From: Eopsaltria australis
Taxonomy: Eukaryota; Chordata; Aves; Passeriformes; Petroicidae
Assembly: GCA_034509425.1 (NCBI GenBank)
Contig: JAVTVJ010000553.1
Location: 1,291,019 to 1,355,018, forward strand
Direction of reading: 5' to 3'
DNA: 64,000 nt
Shown in pieces: positions 23,168-34,483 of this stretch (the stretch's first letter is position 1; the number at the start of each line of letters is the position of its first letter). Below the pieces are notes generated by a model. The model saw only the letters and a list, made by a program, of their open reading frames with translations, searched no databases and was not told where the DNA came from. A program made the position numbers and the translations under genes.

Positions 23168-23294
23168 TTCTGACCTTGCACTCCTTGCTCACCTCCCACC
23201 ACCCTCAGTCCTGTCCCATCCCGGGCCTCAGGCCCCTCCCAACCCAAACCATTCCATAATTCCATGATTTTTGATCAATGTGAAAAACCCCATC
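23168..23294 (+). repeat. dispersed repeat with CR1-like 3' end, copy 2
   Basis: Partner of 20167-20290: TTCTGACCTTGC, CTCACCTCCCACC, CCCTCCCAACCCAAACCATT, TTCCATGATTTTTGATCAATG, GTGAAAAACCCCATCC. It lies directly after the 35-bp minisatellite. Here the CR1-like ending is better preserved than in copy 1. Confidence 0.78.
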
Positions 23295-23824
23295 CAATAA
23301 CGAACTAATCTTACACTGAATCAAAATCATTTAATATTTTCCCTTCCAACTTTATTTTAGCAGTGGTTGCACTATTAAATATAGAAATTTTTAGAGATAA
23401 AAAATAGAGATAAAAATTAGAGATAAAAAAATGATAAATTTATAATTCCTATGCTTGCCTTGCTGGAAATCAGAGCTGGCCTCATCCATCCAAATTTTTT
23501 TGCTGTATCCTTAAAATCCCATAAAAAATTTGGTGCCACCTGAGTTCCAGATCCATGTCCAGGATGATTCCGAGATGTCCCAGGAGTAACTCTGGGAATT
23601 CAAGCCTTTCCAGCTGCCTGGATGTTGTTATTTAGCTCATATCTCTGATATCACATCTTAACCGTGTTAATATTTGAAACAATAACCCGAAATTCTCACT
23701 AATGAAGATTGCAGATGCCGTTAATTAGGAGTGAATAACAAAGAGAACAGGGCGCTAATGAGCAGCGATTGTGCTGAGTGCTGGAAAAGTGAAAACAAGC
23801 AAGGAATGATTTAATAGAGCCTAA
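23295..23824. other. single-copy DNA, enhancer-like block
   Basis: At about 23640-23800: CCGTGTTAATATTTGAAAC, GATGCCGTTAATTAGG and GGCGCTAATGAGCAGC. Not repeated in the window; conserved non-coding candidate only. Confidence 0.4.
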
Positions 23825-24003
23825 TAAATTCCCAGGAATCGAGGAACAAAGGATGGATATTTTCCCAAAAAAAAAAAAATCCCAGGAACTGAGGAATAAA
23901 GGATGGATATTTCCCAAAAAATTTCTCAGGAATTGAGGAATAAATGATGGATGTTTTTCCAGAAATCTCTCAGGAATTGAAGAAGAAAGGATGGATGTTG
24001 TCC
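23825..24003. repeat. tandem repeat, ~3 units of ~55 bp
   Basis: CCCAGGAATCGAGGAACAAAGG with GATGGATATTTTCCC begins at about 23830, and variants recur at about 23880, 23924 and 23969. Unit 1 contains an A13 run. Confidence 0.9.
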
Positions 24004-24262
24004 TCTCATGTTGAATTTTTGTTGGATTTCTCTGTGTTCCAACAGCTGTAAAACCAATTAAACCGATTTAGAAATAGGGCACAACTTTTAAGCAGTGTTT
24101 TAATCAATCCTGGACCAATTTCATGAGAGTTTCATTGGATCTCCCATCACAGGAAATTTTAAAAATGCAGTTTTACTGATTATTTCACTGGGTTCAAAAG
24201 GGCAATAAAGCAGGGAAGGCCCAATGGCTGCATTGTTCACTACGTCAGAAAATTAGAATGTT

Positions 24263-24800
24263 TTCTTGCTTTCTGCGGGGTTTTTATTTGTTTTGGTGGT
24301 TTTGTGGGGTTTTTTTTGTTAGTTTTTGTTTGTTAGGGGTTTTTTTCTTTTTTGTTTTGTTTGGGGTTTTTTGTTTGATTTTGTTGGTTCTTTATTTGGT
24401 TTTTTGGGGTTTTTTGTTTGTTTTGGTGGGTTTTTGGGTTTTTTTTGGTTTTTGTATGGTTTTTTTGGTTGGTTGGTTTGGTTTTGGGTTTTTTTTTTGT
24501 TTTTTGTTAGGTTTTGGTTGGTTTTTTTCTGGGTTTTTTGGTGGTTTTTTGTTCTGTAGTTTTTTTGCTCATTTTGTTTGGTTTTTTTTGTTGGTTGCTT
24601 ATTTCTGGTTTGTACTTTTTGTGTTTTGTTTTGGGTTTTGGGTGGGTTTTTTTTGTTTGCTTTTGTTTGCTGGTTTTTTGTTTTCTTTGTTTTGTTTTGG
24701 GGTTTTTTTGTTTGTTTCTTTTTTGTTTGGTTATTTTTTGGTCTGGGGTTTTTTTGTTGCATTTTTTTGGGTGATTTTTGTTTTCCAGTTTGATTTTTCT
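24263..24800. repeat. 540-bp tract of almost only T and G on the plus strand
   Basis: Words such as GGGGTTTTTTTTGTTAG and TTTGTTTGGTTATTTTTTGG; C and A are rare throughout. There is no fixed period. The minus strand is correspondingly A/C, so a 147-codon Lys/Asn/Gln/Thr frame (24319-24762 minus) and a 220-codon Phe/Gly/Leu frame (24258-24920 plus) arise simply because T/G-only and A/C-only DNA yields few stop codons in some frames. Confidence 0.95.
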
Positions 24801-25037
24801 GTTCCAGTCAGGTGCCACATCCCCAGGGCCGTACCTCAGGATATCGGGGAGATTGGAATCTCTCCAGAGTGGGAAATGCTCAGAGGGATTTATTTAGTGC
24901 CTCCATGGGTTTGGAGATAACGATCTGAGATTAACTCCTGGAAACTCCTGATGAGCTCCAGGCAGAACTGATCCAGGATATCCCATGAATACAAAAACTC
25001 CTCTGGGAAAGAAAAGTGTGGAAGCCAGAAAAGCAAT

Positions 25038-25345
25038 CATGGATTCATGGAACAGGCTGGGCTGGAAGGGACCTTAAAAATGGGATTATTCCATGGGCAA
25101 GGACAGCTCCCACTACCCCAGCCTGCTCCAACCTGGCCTTGGGCACTGCCAGGGATCCAGGGGCAGCCACAGCAAATCTGGGAATTCCAGACCAGTCCCT
25201 TCCCACCCTCCCACACAGGAATTCTTTCCCAATATCCCATCTAAATTTTTTCCAGCTTAAAACCATTCCCCCTTGTCCTATCATTCCGTGCCCTTGTCCA
25301 AAGTCCTCCTCCAAACTCAGCTCGTTCTTCTCCTACCTGCAAAAA
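25038..25345 (-). mobile_element. CR1 LINE (group A), ~305 bp
   Basis: Plus-strand order: GGATTCATGGAACAGGCTGGG, ACCTGGCCTTGGGCACTGCC, GCAGCCACAGCAAATCTGGG, CACACAGGAATTC and CTTGTCCTATCATTCCG. It faces away from the sense copy that starts 40 bases further on. Confidence 0.95.
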
Positions 25346-25384
25346 ACCAAGAACTGATGGGATGCAATCATTCCGCATTCCAGC

Positions 25385-25548
25385 CTGGAAAAGCTGTGGC
25401 TGCCCCTGGATCCCTGGAAGTGTCCAAGACCAGCTCAGACAGGGCTTGGAGCACCTGGGACAGGGAGAGGTGTCCCTGCCCATGGCAGGGGTGGCACCGA
25501 GTGGGATTTAAGGTCCCTTCCAACCCAAACCATTCCATGATTCCATGA
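25385..25548 (+). mobile_element. CR1 LINE 3' end (group E)
   Basis: CTGTGGCTGCCCCTGGATCCC, GGGCTTGGAGCACCTGGGAC, CCTGCCCATGGCAGGGGTGG, ending CCATTCCATGATTCCATGAAG. With the copy at 25038-25345 it forms a head-to-head pair. Confidence 0.95.
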
Positions 25549-25942
25549 AGTCTTTTCTCTGCACACAAAAAGATGTGGAAAGCAAAGAAAATCTCCTCGG
25601 AGCAAAAATCCAGGAAAAAAAATCCTCTTGGCTCTTGCCAACATGAATCCAAACAGAGCTTTAGAATTCCCTGCATTTTTATAAACATCCCAGTTTTCCA
25701 GCACCTCAGGCTGCTCACATTGATCCCTTCTGGAATGTGGATCACTCTGATAATTTGTTTGCCATGTCAGAATTTGTTATTCCAGGAGAATTCCATGTTT
25801 TCAGCATCTCAGTTCCCACTGCTCCCTGAGTACTGGGCTGTTTTGTTTTGCAGGTGACTGGGATCACTGCTGGGAAGACACTGAGAGGAAAATTCCAGGA
25901 ATCAGTGCAGAAAAAAAAAGGGATAAATATTTAAAAATATTT
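25549..25942. other. single-copy DNA, no gene seen
   Basis: Short AT-rich stretch. Nothing recognised. Confidence 0.4.
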
Positions 25943-25964
25943 ACAGACAGACAGACAGACAGAG
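25943..25964. repeat. (CAGA)5 microsatellite
   Basis: Five perfect tetramers directly before the 197-bp tandem array. Confidence 0.9.
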
Positions 25965-25967
25965 TGT

Positions 25968-26780
25968 GAAAAACCTTTGGAAAAACGGAAAGGAGCTGAA
26001 AGAACAAATCAAAGGAGTGATTTTAACTCTCACTTTTCCTTCGGAATGGCAGAACTAAACATCTTCCTTGGAATGTGTTTTCCAGGAGGAAGCTGCTCCA
26101 ACCTCATGACCTTCAAAGAGTCATTCAAGGAAACAATTCCCTGTAATTCCCACATTTGTGCTCAGCCTGGAATGCTGAAAAACAGAATGGAACTGAAGAC
26201 ACAAAGGAGCAGAGTTATCCTCCCCTTTTCTCACGGAACATGGTAAAATTGAGCTTTTTTCCTTGGAATGTGTTCCCGGAGGAAAGTGCCACAACCATGG
26301 CTAAACCTTGACCTTCAAAGAGTCTCTCAAGGAAACAATTCCCTGTAATTCCCGCTTTTGTGCTCAGCCTGGAATGTTGCAAACCAGAAAGGAGCTGAAG
26401 ACACAAAGGAGTGGAGTGATCCTCATCTCTCACTTTTCCTTCCGAACATGGAAAAAATGAACATTTCCCTTGGAATGTGTTTTCCAGAAGGAAGCTGTTC
26501 CAACCTCATGACCTTCAAAGAGTCACTCAAGGAAACAATTCTCTCTAATTCCCACATTTATGCTCAGCCTGGAATGCTGAAAAACAGAATGGAGCTGAAG
26601 ACACAAAGGAGCAGAGTTATCCTCATCTCTCACTTTTCCCTTGTACTGAACATTTCCCTTGGAATGTGTTTTCCAGGAGGAAGCTGCTCCAACCTCATGA
26701 CCTTTGAAGGGTCACTCAAGGAGACAATTCCCTGAAATCCCCACATTTGTGCTCAGCCTGGAATGCTGATAACCACTCAT
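25968..26780. repeat. tandem repeat, 4 units of 189-207 bp
   Basis: CCTTGGAATGTG occurs at 26066, 26261, 26468 and 26657. Each is followed by a GGAGGAAGCTGCTCCAACC type segment, CAAAGAGTC, AAGGAAACAATTCCCTG, TGTGCTCAGCCTGGAATG and GAGCTGAAGACACAAAGGAG. The three offsets (195, 207, 189) are all multiples of three, so one plus-strand frame stays aligned between units, with a stop in unit 2 near 26244. I do not recognise the encoded peptide. Most likely a non-coding array. Confidence 0.95.
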
Positions 26781-27275
26781 TTTGCCTGTGGCAGGAGCAG
26801 AGCATTCCCGGGATTGAGCTGCCTCATTCCAGAGTCTCCCAGGACAAGGAAACAAAGGATGGAGCCCATCCCACCATCTGCCAGGCTCCGGCTCTTCCTG
26901 GCCTTCTCCTCCCCAGCAGATGCCCGGTCCCGTCTGTCCCCATGGTTCCGTCTGTCCCCCCCCAGCCCCAGATGCCACTGGCTGACATTTCCTCTCCAGG
27001 AACATTCCCAGGACAATGGGAGCCAGGCTTTGTCCCTCTCCAAAGGCATCCAAGCTCCAGATTGACTCAGCAGCATGTGGCTCAGCGATCCAAAGGGTAA
27101 ATTCCTGGGATCTGTGTGAAATCCTGGGGTTTGAGGAAATGTCAGCCTTTCATCTGGGTTTTGGAAGGAGATGTGAGTTTTCCCCGGCTGTAAATCCCTG
27201 CTTTGCATAGTTCTAGCTGACAGGCTCAGGGAAGGCATAAAATCCATCTTTTTCTTGAGGATGGGTTCATTCCCT
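26781..27275. other. single-copy DNA, C-rich patch
   Basis: GC-richer than its surroundings at 26870-27000 (CCGTCTGTCCCCCCCCAGCC). Frames open on both strands (26777-27409 minus is the longest) but overlap other frames and extend into the CR1 fragment at 27276. Confidence 0.4.
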
Positions 27276-27345
27276 ATCCTTGGAAGTGTCCAAAGCCAGG
27301 CTGGACGGGGCCATGAGCAACTTGGGATAGCGGGAGGCACCTCCT
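27276..27345 (+). mobile_element. CR1 LINE fragment
   Basis: TCCTTGGAAGTGTCCAAAGCC, CTGGACGGGGCCATGAGCAAC and GGGATAGCGGGAGGCACCTCC match the sense CR1 segment just before its 3' end. The end itself is missing. Confidence 0.85.
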
Positions 27346-27486
27346 GGATTTGATTTGCTCTGGCATTGTTGGGAGTAACAGCTTGAATCATTTGCAGGAT
27401 TTTTGGCATCGTTCATTTCGTGGTAGGGGAGTTCTTCCCTTTCACGGGTAAAGATCCATCCCTGACAAGTTTGAATCATCAAATCA

Positions 27487-27670
27487 TAAAATCATGGAAT
27501 GGTTTGGGTTGGAACGGACTTAAATCCCATCCAGTGCCACCCCTGCCATGGACAGGGACACTTCCACTGTCCCAGGTTGCTCCAACCTCCATCCAACCTG
27601 GCCTTGGCCACTGCCAGGGATCCAGGGACAGCCACAGCTGCTCTGCCAGTGCCTCATCACTCCCAATTTG
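27487..27670 (-). mobile_element. CR1 LINE 3' end
   Basis: AAAATCATGGAATGGTTTGGG, CCCCTGCCATGGACAGGGAC, GTTGCTCCAACCTCCATCC, then TGCCAGGGATCCAGGGACAGC. About 180 bases, 5'-truncated. Confidence 0.94.
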
Positions 27671-30589
27671 TCCTGGAATGATTCCCATTTTCCTGAAGTG
27701 AAGGAGCATCCCAAGGGCTGGGTGTGACCTGAGTGTCATCCCTTGGACACGGCTGAAGGGGTGGGGAGAGGAATCCTGGGGTGAGCCCAGGGGTGCCAGC
27801 ACAGAGGAGCTGAGCTGAAGGTCCCAACCACTCTGGAATGACTCAGAGACCTCAAGTTTAGACCAGAATTCCCTTTTTCCAGTGGGTTAAACCCTCGGGA
27901 ATGAAACTGGGACACGGGGCCTTCTCCAAGACCAAAGGCCGTGCAGAGCAGAGAATTTTCCCATTAATTAATCAGAAAAATTTAAATAAAATGAGAGCTT
28001 TTCCTCAGAGCCCTGAAGACAATCCCACCCTAGGAAAAAAAAAAACCATTAAATAAATTCAATTTAGGCTTTACATTGGCATTAACAGGAGGGTGATTTT
28101 CAGGCCACGGGTGAGAAGAAGCCTGGGAAGTGCTTCCTCAAGGAATATCTGCACATGGAAGTGCTAAATGCAGGCACAGCTACTTCAGGTGTGAGGGGGG
28201 GATTTTAGGAGTGTAGAAAAAAGTGAAATAAAATTTGGGAAACCTTCACATCACCCATAGAAAAATTTCCCTTTGGGTGCAATGAGTCCTTTTGTTCCTC
28301 TGATCCCTTTAACCATGGGAAACTTCCCAAGTTTTTGTTCCATTCCTGGCAGGATGGAGCCAAAATTCCCCTTTAAATTCCCACCTTTCCCCTTGAACTC
28401 TCTGACTTGAGCAGGTATTTCAGGCTCCAAGAAGGAGCCGACGTGAAACTGATGAAGAAAACGTGAAAACCACTTGAAAATGCTATTTTGAGGCTTCTGG
28501 GACTCAGATAAACGAGCTCATTAACTCAATTATCCATGGCATTTGGAATATTTTATCCTTTCAGCCCATTCCTTTCTCCTTACTGGGACAATTCCAGAAT
28601 TCCAGAAATGTTGGAATTCTCCTCTCGGCCTTTCCCAGGAAGTTTGAGGAACTCTCAGATGCGATGTCCAGGCTGCACGAAGTGAAAGTGCTCATCCTTT
28701 CCTTCAAGATGCCCTCACAATTTGATATTTTAGTGATGTTTTCCCATCTATTTTTAAAATTTTGACATCTATAAACTTCTTTTTCCTCATTATTTGATCC
28801 TGGAAAGAATCCAGGGCTGATTTTAGTTTGTTTTAGTGGTGAATGCAGGTGAGATCTGCCAAAAGATTCGGGTCTTTTCAAAAAAAGATCTTGCAAATAT
28901 TCCAATTTGAAAATTCAGATCTTTCAAATTTTGTCAATTTTGGGAAATTTCGAGTTTCTTCACGGTCAAGTTTCAATGACTTCAATTTTTAGACTTCACC
29001 TGATCTTGGATTAAAATGTGCTCCCTCAAGGACAATTGCCTGACATTTTTTGTTTTCACTCTTAAGCACAAAATGTGGGATTCGTCCGATCAAAAGCAGA
29101 TACCTGCACAGAAATACATTTATCTTATTTTATAGATAGAAATAAATCAATTACATTGCCATAGAGATTCCCATTGGATCAAGAGAATAAGAAATCCCAC
29201 CCCAAAAATTCTCATCCCACGGGAGGCATGGAAGTAGAAAAACATTTCGAACATTTTCTCTCTGCTGATTCAAGAGCGACTTGAGGCTGAACTGGCTCTT
29301 CAAGGTCGATCTTACACTGGGTTCAAACATTTATTTGCAATACACTGAGTCAGAAAAATGATTCACAAAGGGTTAATTAACAACCTCATTAAAACCAGCC
29401 CCTCATTAAAACCACCCCTCATCAACTGCTGGCCAAACCCCACAGGAGGTGGGGCTGGAGCTCTACAAAGCCACGAGGTGGCTCCAAGGGAATCTGATTT
29501 TTGGGATTTGGGAGGTGGATTTTTGTTGCTTCTCAGCTATTCCAGCTGAGCTCCAGCTCTGCCCTGGAAATTCCAAGACCCCTCTGGATTGTTTTTGGCC
29601 GATTAAATTCAGAGTAAAGCTGGTGAGATATCATCTATAAGAATTTCTGAGGTAGAAAAGAACTGATTTCCATTTTTCTGGGGATCTTTCTCCTCACCAG
29701 CTGTCAGACTGGTGGTGGGGTTGGGTGATTATTTTTCTATTTTCAAATAAAGCTGTAAAACCAATTAAGCAAATTAAAACTTCTTTGAAAAAATAGGAAT
29801 ATACTGCTCAATCCCTCCTGAAAAAGCTGTGAGGAGGTGGTGGATGCACCAGTGAAAATGAAAGTAGGAAAGTGAAAATAAACCCAAATTAGGAAATAAT
29901 TCATTTTTTTGGGAGGATGTTTTAATTACTGAAAGCAGAGGCGAGAGCTTTGAGAGAGATATAAATGGATTTTTTAGTTAAATTCTTGCACAGGCAATAA
30001 AAGATCAGGACAAAATGTTAATTAAAAGGGCAGCGTGTTTGTTCTGAGCAAAAACAAAACAAGATGGGACAAAAGTCACAGGGCTGGGAGATAATCCCAA
30101 TTCTCAACCATCCTGAGATAAATTCAATTCTCACTTTTTGTTTATTTTGTTATTATTTTATCCTGGAGACCTTGAACAGACATTTTCAATTAGTTTCACC
30201 TGTGAGAAAATCCTTATTTAAAACCCAAAATTTCAGTTGTTGTGAGGCAATAAAAAAATCCTTAAATGGATCCCAAAGAGGGTGTGGGGAGTCGCAAAAA
30301 CTGCAGAGAAACTTTTGCTTCTGAAAGCCACAAAACAATGGATTGAAATTGGGATTTTATCTCCCAATAGCCATTTCCAGTGAGAAAATTCCAGTGGGAA
30401 AATAAGGATAATTTGGGATGTTGGAAGGCTCTGATGATGAACAGTAAGAACTGACCTTAGAGCAGAGCAGAAAGGAGGTGTTAGAAAAGGGGAGCTGATG
30501 GTGGGAAGGGTTTTCCTTTGGAAAGTCTGGATTTGGAGCTGCAGGAATTATGGAAAATCTGGTGCAGATTTTGTCTTAACTCCTGTGGT
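27671..30589. other. longest stretch without recognised repeats (2.9 kb)
   Basis: AT-rich single-copy DNA. The largest frame is 114 codons at 28561-28905 minus, overlapped by nothing recognisable. No polyadenylation-plus-exon arrangement, CR1 or tandem order is visible; A9-11 runs occur at about 28037. Confidence 0.45.
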
Positions 30590-31018
30590 CAGTTCTGAGC
30601 GCCTCACTTCCAGAAGGACATGGAAGGGCTGGAAAAGGCCCAGGGAAGGGAATGGAGCAAAGGAGGAGCAGAGGAGGCTCAGGGGGGACCTTGTGGCTCT
30701 GCACAGTCCCTGACAGGAGGGGGCTCAGGGGGGTCGGGCTCTGCTCCCAGGGAACAGGGACAGGAGGAGAGGGAACGGCCTCAGGCTGGGCCAGGGGAGG
30801 CTCAGGGTGGACATCAGCAGGAATTTCCCCATGGAAAGGGTGCTCAGGCCTTGGCAGGGGCTGCCCAGGGAGCTTTGGAGTGCCCATCCCTGGAGGTGTC
30901 CCAGGAATTGCTGGAGGTGGCACTCAGAGCTCTGGGCTGGGGACAAGGTGGGGTTTGATCACAGGTTGGGCTTGATCTTGAAGAGCTTTTCCAACCTCAG
31001 TGATCCTGGGATTCTGTC
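30590..31018 (+). mobile_element. CR1 LINE (group B), ~430-bp 3' part
   Basis: Sense copy: CAGTTCTGAGCGCCTCACTTC, AGGCTCAGGGGGGACCTTGTG, CTGCACAGTCCCTGACAGG, GCCTCAGGCTGGGCCAGGG, AGTGCCCATCCCTGGAGGTG, ending CTTTTCCAACCTCAGTGATCC. One of the longest group B copies here; 55222 and 56596 share the same long 5' portion. Confidence 0.96.
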
Positions 31019-31457
31019 TCCAAACCCCAACGCACAGCCCAGCAAACACAGAAATATTTGTAGGGCTGGATTTTCAGCTGATAAATGCATGGGAATGAGC
31101 AACCACTGCTGGAACAGATCCTGGCAGAATCTCAGTGGAAGTTTCAAGGAATAAAGCACAATATTAATTCCACACTTTGCCTTCAGCACAAAGCTCGGGA
31201 TGAGAAGCTGTGAACAAGAAAAAGCAGCACAGCCCTGACACTGTCTGAGTAACAAAGGGCTGCTAAAAATATTCCCAGACGTTGTTATCATCCCAGATTT
31301 TATTAAAGACTGCGAGGCCTAAAGGAAATTACAACACCCTGGAGATTAAAGGAGCTTTATCCCAGCTGCCTGCGCTGCCTCGTCCTCCACACTCCTGGAA
31401 CCGTGGAATATTTATCTGTGGGATAAGAAATAAACAAAGGAAGTGGTAAAACATTGG
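31019..31457. other. single-copy DNA, no gene seen
   Basis: Unremarkable. A minus-strand frame at 30959-31291 continues into the CR1 end and is not recognisable. Confidence 0.4.
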
Positions 31458-31620
31458 CTCAGAGAAGCTGTGGCTGCTCCTGGATCCCTGGAAGTGTCCG
31501 AAGCCAGGTTGGACAGGGTTTGGAGCAACCTGGGATCATGGAAGGTGTCCCTGCCCATGGGAGGGGGTGGATGGGATGGGATTTAAGATCCTTCCAACAC
31601 TAAACCATTGTGGAATTTTC
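31458..31620 (+). mobile_element. CR1 LINE 3' end
   Basis: CAGAGAAGCTGTGGCTGCTCC, CCAGGTTGGACAGGGTTTGG, GTGTCCCTGCCCATGGGAGG, ending CACTAAACCATTGTGGAATTT. Confidence 0.93.
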
Positions 31621-32529
31621 CAGTTCTTTGCTGTGCAAAGGTGGGAGAGGAACATGGATCTGAGATTCCTCCTGAAAATCCATCCCAGTTGTGCAGCTCC
31701 CATTAGCACAAAACAAGGAATCACTGGCCACCAGGAGCTGCTCAAATGTAGGGAATAACTGATCCTAAAAAACCAAAAACTGATGGATTTAAAGGATTTG
31801 CTCCCCAGAAATATCAAACCCTGAGCTGGGAATGAACATCAATGAAAACTCTACCAGGTTCATCATAAAATCATTCTCTTGGCCTGGGAAGTGAAGATCA
31901 ACTTCCAGGAAAACATGTGGGGTCTCATTTTAATCCCAAATCCTATTTAACTCCGGTGTTAATTACCACGGAAAGCCAACGGCTTCTGTTCACGTTTAAA
32001 GGGTTTTAAAGCCTTTTTATGCTTCACCTTGAAGGAGCTGCCACTCATCAGCCTCACATCAAAGCTTAATTTGCTCTGCTCCAGCACAAAGTCCTCACTC
32101 CTTGCTTGGCAAAGCTCCTTGGGTTAATTACTGGCTCCCAGGAAAAGGACAAATTAAACGCAATTAGCCAAGGGCTGAATAATGGGAGAATTTCCTGTTG
32201 CATCACACTTTGCATTTCATTTGCATCACCTCTCCTTTCTCTTCTTTAAATGGATTTGGAAATGTTTGCAGAAGAAACGTGGCAGAGGTTTTACTAATTA
32301 AGGCCAAATTTGCATTTTCCTTGGAGTAATCCGAAGTAGGAATTATTTCAGCTGTGTATCCCTGGAAAAGGAGGGATCAGCTCTCTCTCTTGTACCAAAG
32401 CTGCTGCCATCTCCAAAACTTTGTGTTATTCCTGCTCTTCCCCTTTTTTCCTGTCAAGAACAGCTTTTCCCAGGTTTATTCTGTGCTTTTCCCTGTTTTT
32501 AGCACCTGGTCATTTGAGGAGTTAACTGA
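31621..32529. other. single-copy DNA with an enhancer-like block
   Basis: At 31930-32330: GGTGTTAATTACCACGG, CAAAGCTTAATTTGCTC, GGGTTAATTACTGGC, AACGCAATTAGCC and TTACTAATTAAGGCC within 400 bases, no repeat likeness. Candidate conserved non-coding element. Confidence 0.45.
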
Positions 32530-32725
32530 AGAAATCATGGAATCATTGAGGTTGGAAAAGCCCTTTGGGATCATTGAGTCCAAGTTGTTCCTGATTCCCA
32601 CCCTGAGTGTCACATCCAGGAATTCCTTGGACACCTCCAGGGATGGGGACCCCAAACCTCCCTGGGCAGCTCCTTCCAATCCCTGACCACCTTTTCCATG
32701 AAAAAATTCCTCCTGTTATCCAACC
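32530..32725 (-). mobile_element. CR1 LINE 3' part (group B)
   Basis: Plus-strand order: GGAATCATTGAGGTTGG, TTTGGGATCATTGAGTCC, GGACACCTCCAGGGATGGGG, ACCACCTTTTCCATGAAAAAA. About 195 bases. Confidence 0.94.
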
Positions 32726-33251
32726 ATCAGATGGAGGATTCTTGCCTTAAATTTCCCATTTCTCTTGGCCTCATAAATCCAAAAATAAATCAAATCTGAA
32801 CAGCACCGGAAAAAAAATAAATGAATTAATGCATCTCAAAATCTTGTTTTAAATATTTCAAGGCAAAACTTTTCCAAATAAAAACTTCAGTGATGGAGAG
32901 GAAAAGCCTGGAGAAAGTTCCCTCTCCCAGCATTTTGGGAAGATGTCCGAAGGTGAGAAAAATCGGAAGGAATTTTCCAAGTGCTTCATAATGGGAAAAG
33001 AAAAATTTTATTGGAACTTCTCTGTTTAAACGTGATTTATTTATCCCCAAACTTGTGTCCATTTCTCCACATTCAAACCCCACGTGCTGAAGGACACAGG
33101 GAATATCTGTTCCATGAGAATTTCTACATTTAGGAGGTGACAAATGGCCTTGGGAAAAAATTTGGGAAATCTGACTTCCCAATACTGGGAATAAAGGCTT
33201 TAATTGACTTTAATTTAATTAAATAGGCTTTAATTTTATGGATGTGTCATT
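32726..33251. other. single-copy DNA, no gene seen
   Basis: A minus-strand frame of 118 codons (32826-33182) is unrecognised. AT-rich at 33190-33240. Confidence 0.4.
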
Positions 33252-33358
33252 TGGGGACATGGGACTTTGGTGGGCTTGGAAGTGCTGGGGAATGTTTGGA
33301 TTTGATGCTCTTGGAGGGATTTTCCAACCAGAATAATTCTGGAATAATTCTGGGATTC
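33252..33358 (+). mobile_element. CR1 LINE 3' end, diverged
   Basis: GGGGACATGGGACTTTGGTGG, GTTTGGATTTGATGCTCTTGG and AGGGATTTTCCAACC are a sense CR1 end related to the 44211 copy. After it the ends are blurred by AATAATTCTGG repeats. Confidence 0.78.
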
Positions 33359-34483
33359 CAAAAGAAATCGAAAAGAAAAATATTTTTCTGTTCACGGCAG
33401 TGATTTCCCTGTGGAATTCATCGCTTTGGAGAGTCAAGGGAATCAAAACCATGGCAAAACCTGGAATTACCAGGCTGGGATGAACATTGGGAATATCCGG
33501 AGTGGCTGCAATTGGTCACAGGAAAAACAGCATGGAAGAGATGGAAATTCCTCTTTTCCATTCCGAGTAATCCCCAGATCTGAAAGGAAAATCTCCTTTG
33601 AGGGGTGGATTATTCCTGAGCTGTTCATTCCCACTCTGCCTTTCCTTGGATTCATCCATTAGAAATTCCTGGATCAGAAATTACACTTTTTAATGGGAAT
33701 TTTGAGACTTTTTTTCCTTGATTTTCCATTCAAGGAACTGGAAGTTTTGCAGCTTAAAAACTGCATTTGAAGAGGAGAATTCCCTGCAAAGAAACTCTTG
33801 GAATATGGGAGTTACAGGGAACATTTCCTTTTCATTTCCTTTCACGGCTGAGCTGAATCTGCCCTGGATATTTATGAATAATTCCATTTATTCTTTCTTT
33901 AGTCAAGGACTATAAAACAAAAAGTTTGCAATTTTGTGCTCTGTGTGAAGGCTGCAGCTCACAAACTCAAATCACAACCACATTTAGGGTTTTATGGCCA
34001 GGTTGGAAGTTTATTTTAGGGTAATCTCTGCATTTTTTTTCCACTTCCAGTCCTACAGGAGGGCAATTTCCAAGGAAAATAAACCCCCCTCAGTCTGATT
34101 TCCCTTCCACACCCTCTGGTTTATTTGATTTAATATTTAATTTTCCTTATCAGTTCAGAATCACGAATTTTACTTCGGCTGTGTCTCGTTATTTTTTACA
34201 TATTATATGAAATTAATTTTCTGTAGGCTGGAAAATAAGAATAACACAATGAATTTTTTCAGTATTCCTGTGAACAATTTAAGTTTGGAAAAGAAAAGAT
34301 TTAGGGAAGGGGAGGATAGGATTTATTTTTCATTTTCTTCCCAAAGAAAAGGTGGATTCAAAGCTTCAAGTCCTTAATTTATTTTAATTGTCCTTTTCCT
34401 TCAACCCTTTGTGTTTTAACAAAATGGGAAGGGAATAAAGGAAAGAGGAGAGGAGGGGAAAATTGAGTTATTCCATAAAATTA
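33359..34483. other. single-copy DNA, no gene seen
   Basis: AT-rich at 34120-34260. No repeat or exon recognised in 1.1 kb. Confidence 0.4.

Noticed and set aside
24258..24920. 220-codon hydrophobic frame resembling a membrane protein, and a 147-codon Lys/Asn-rich frame on the other strand
   Set aside because: Both follow from T/G-only (A/C-only) composition, which yields Phe, Gly, Leu, Val or Lys, Asn, Thr, Gln and few stops.
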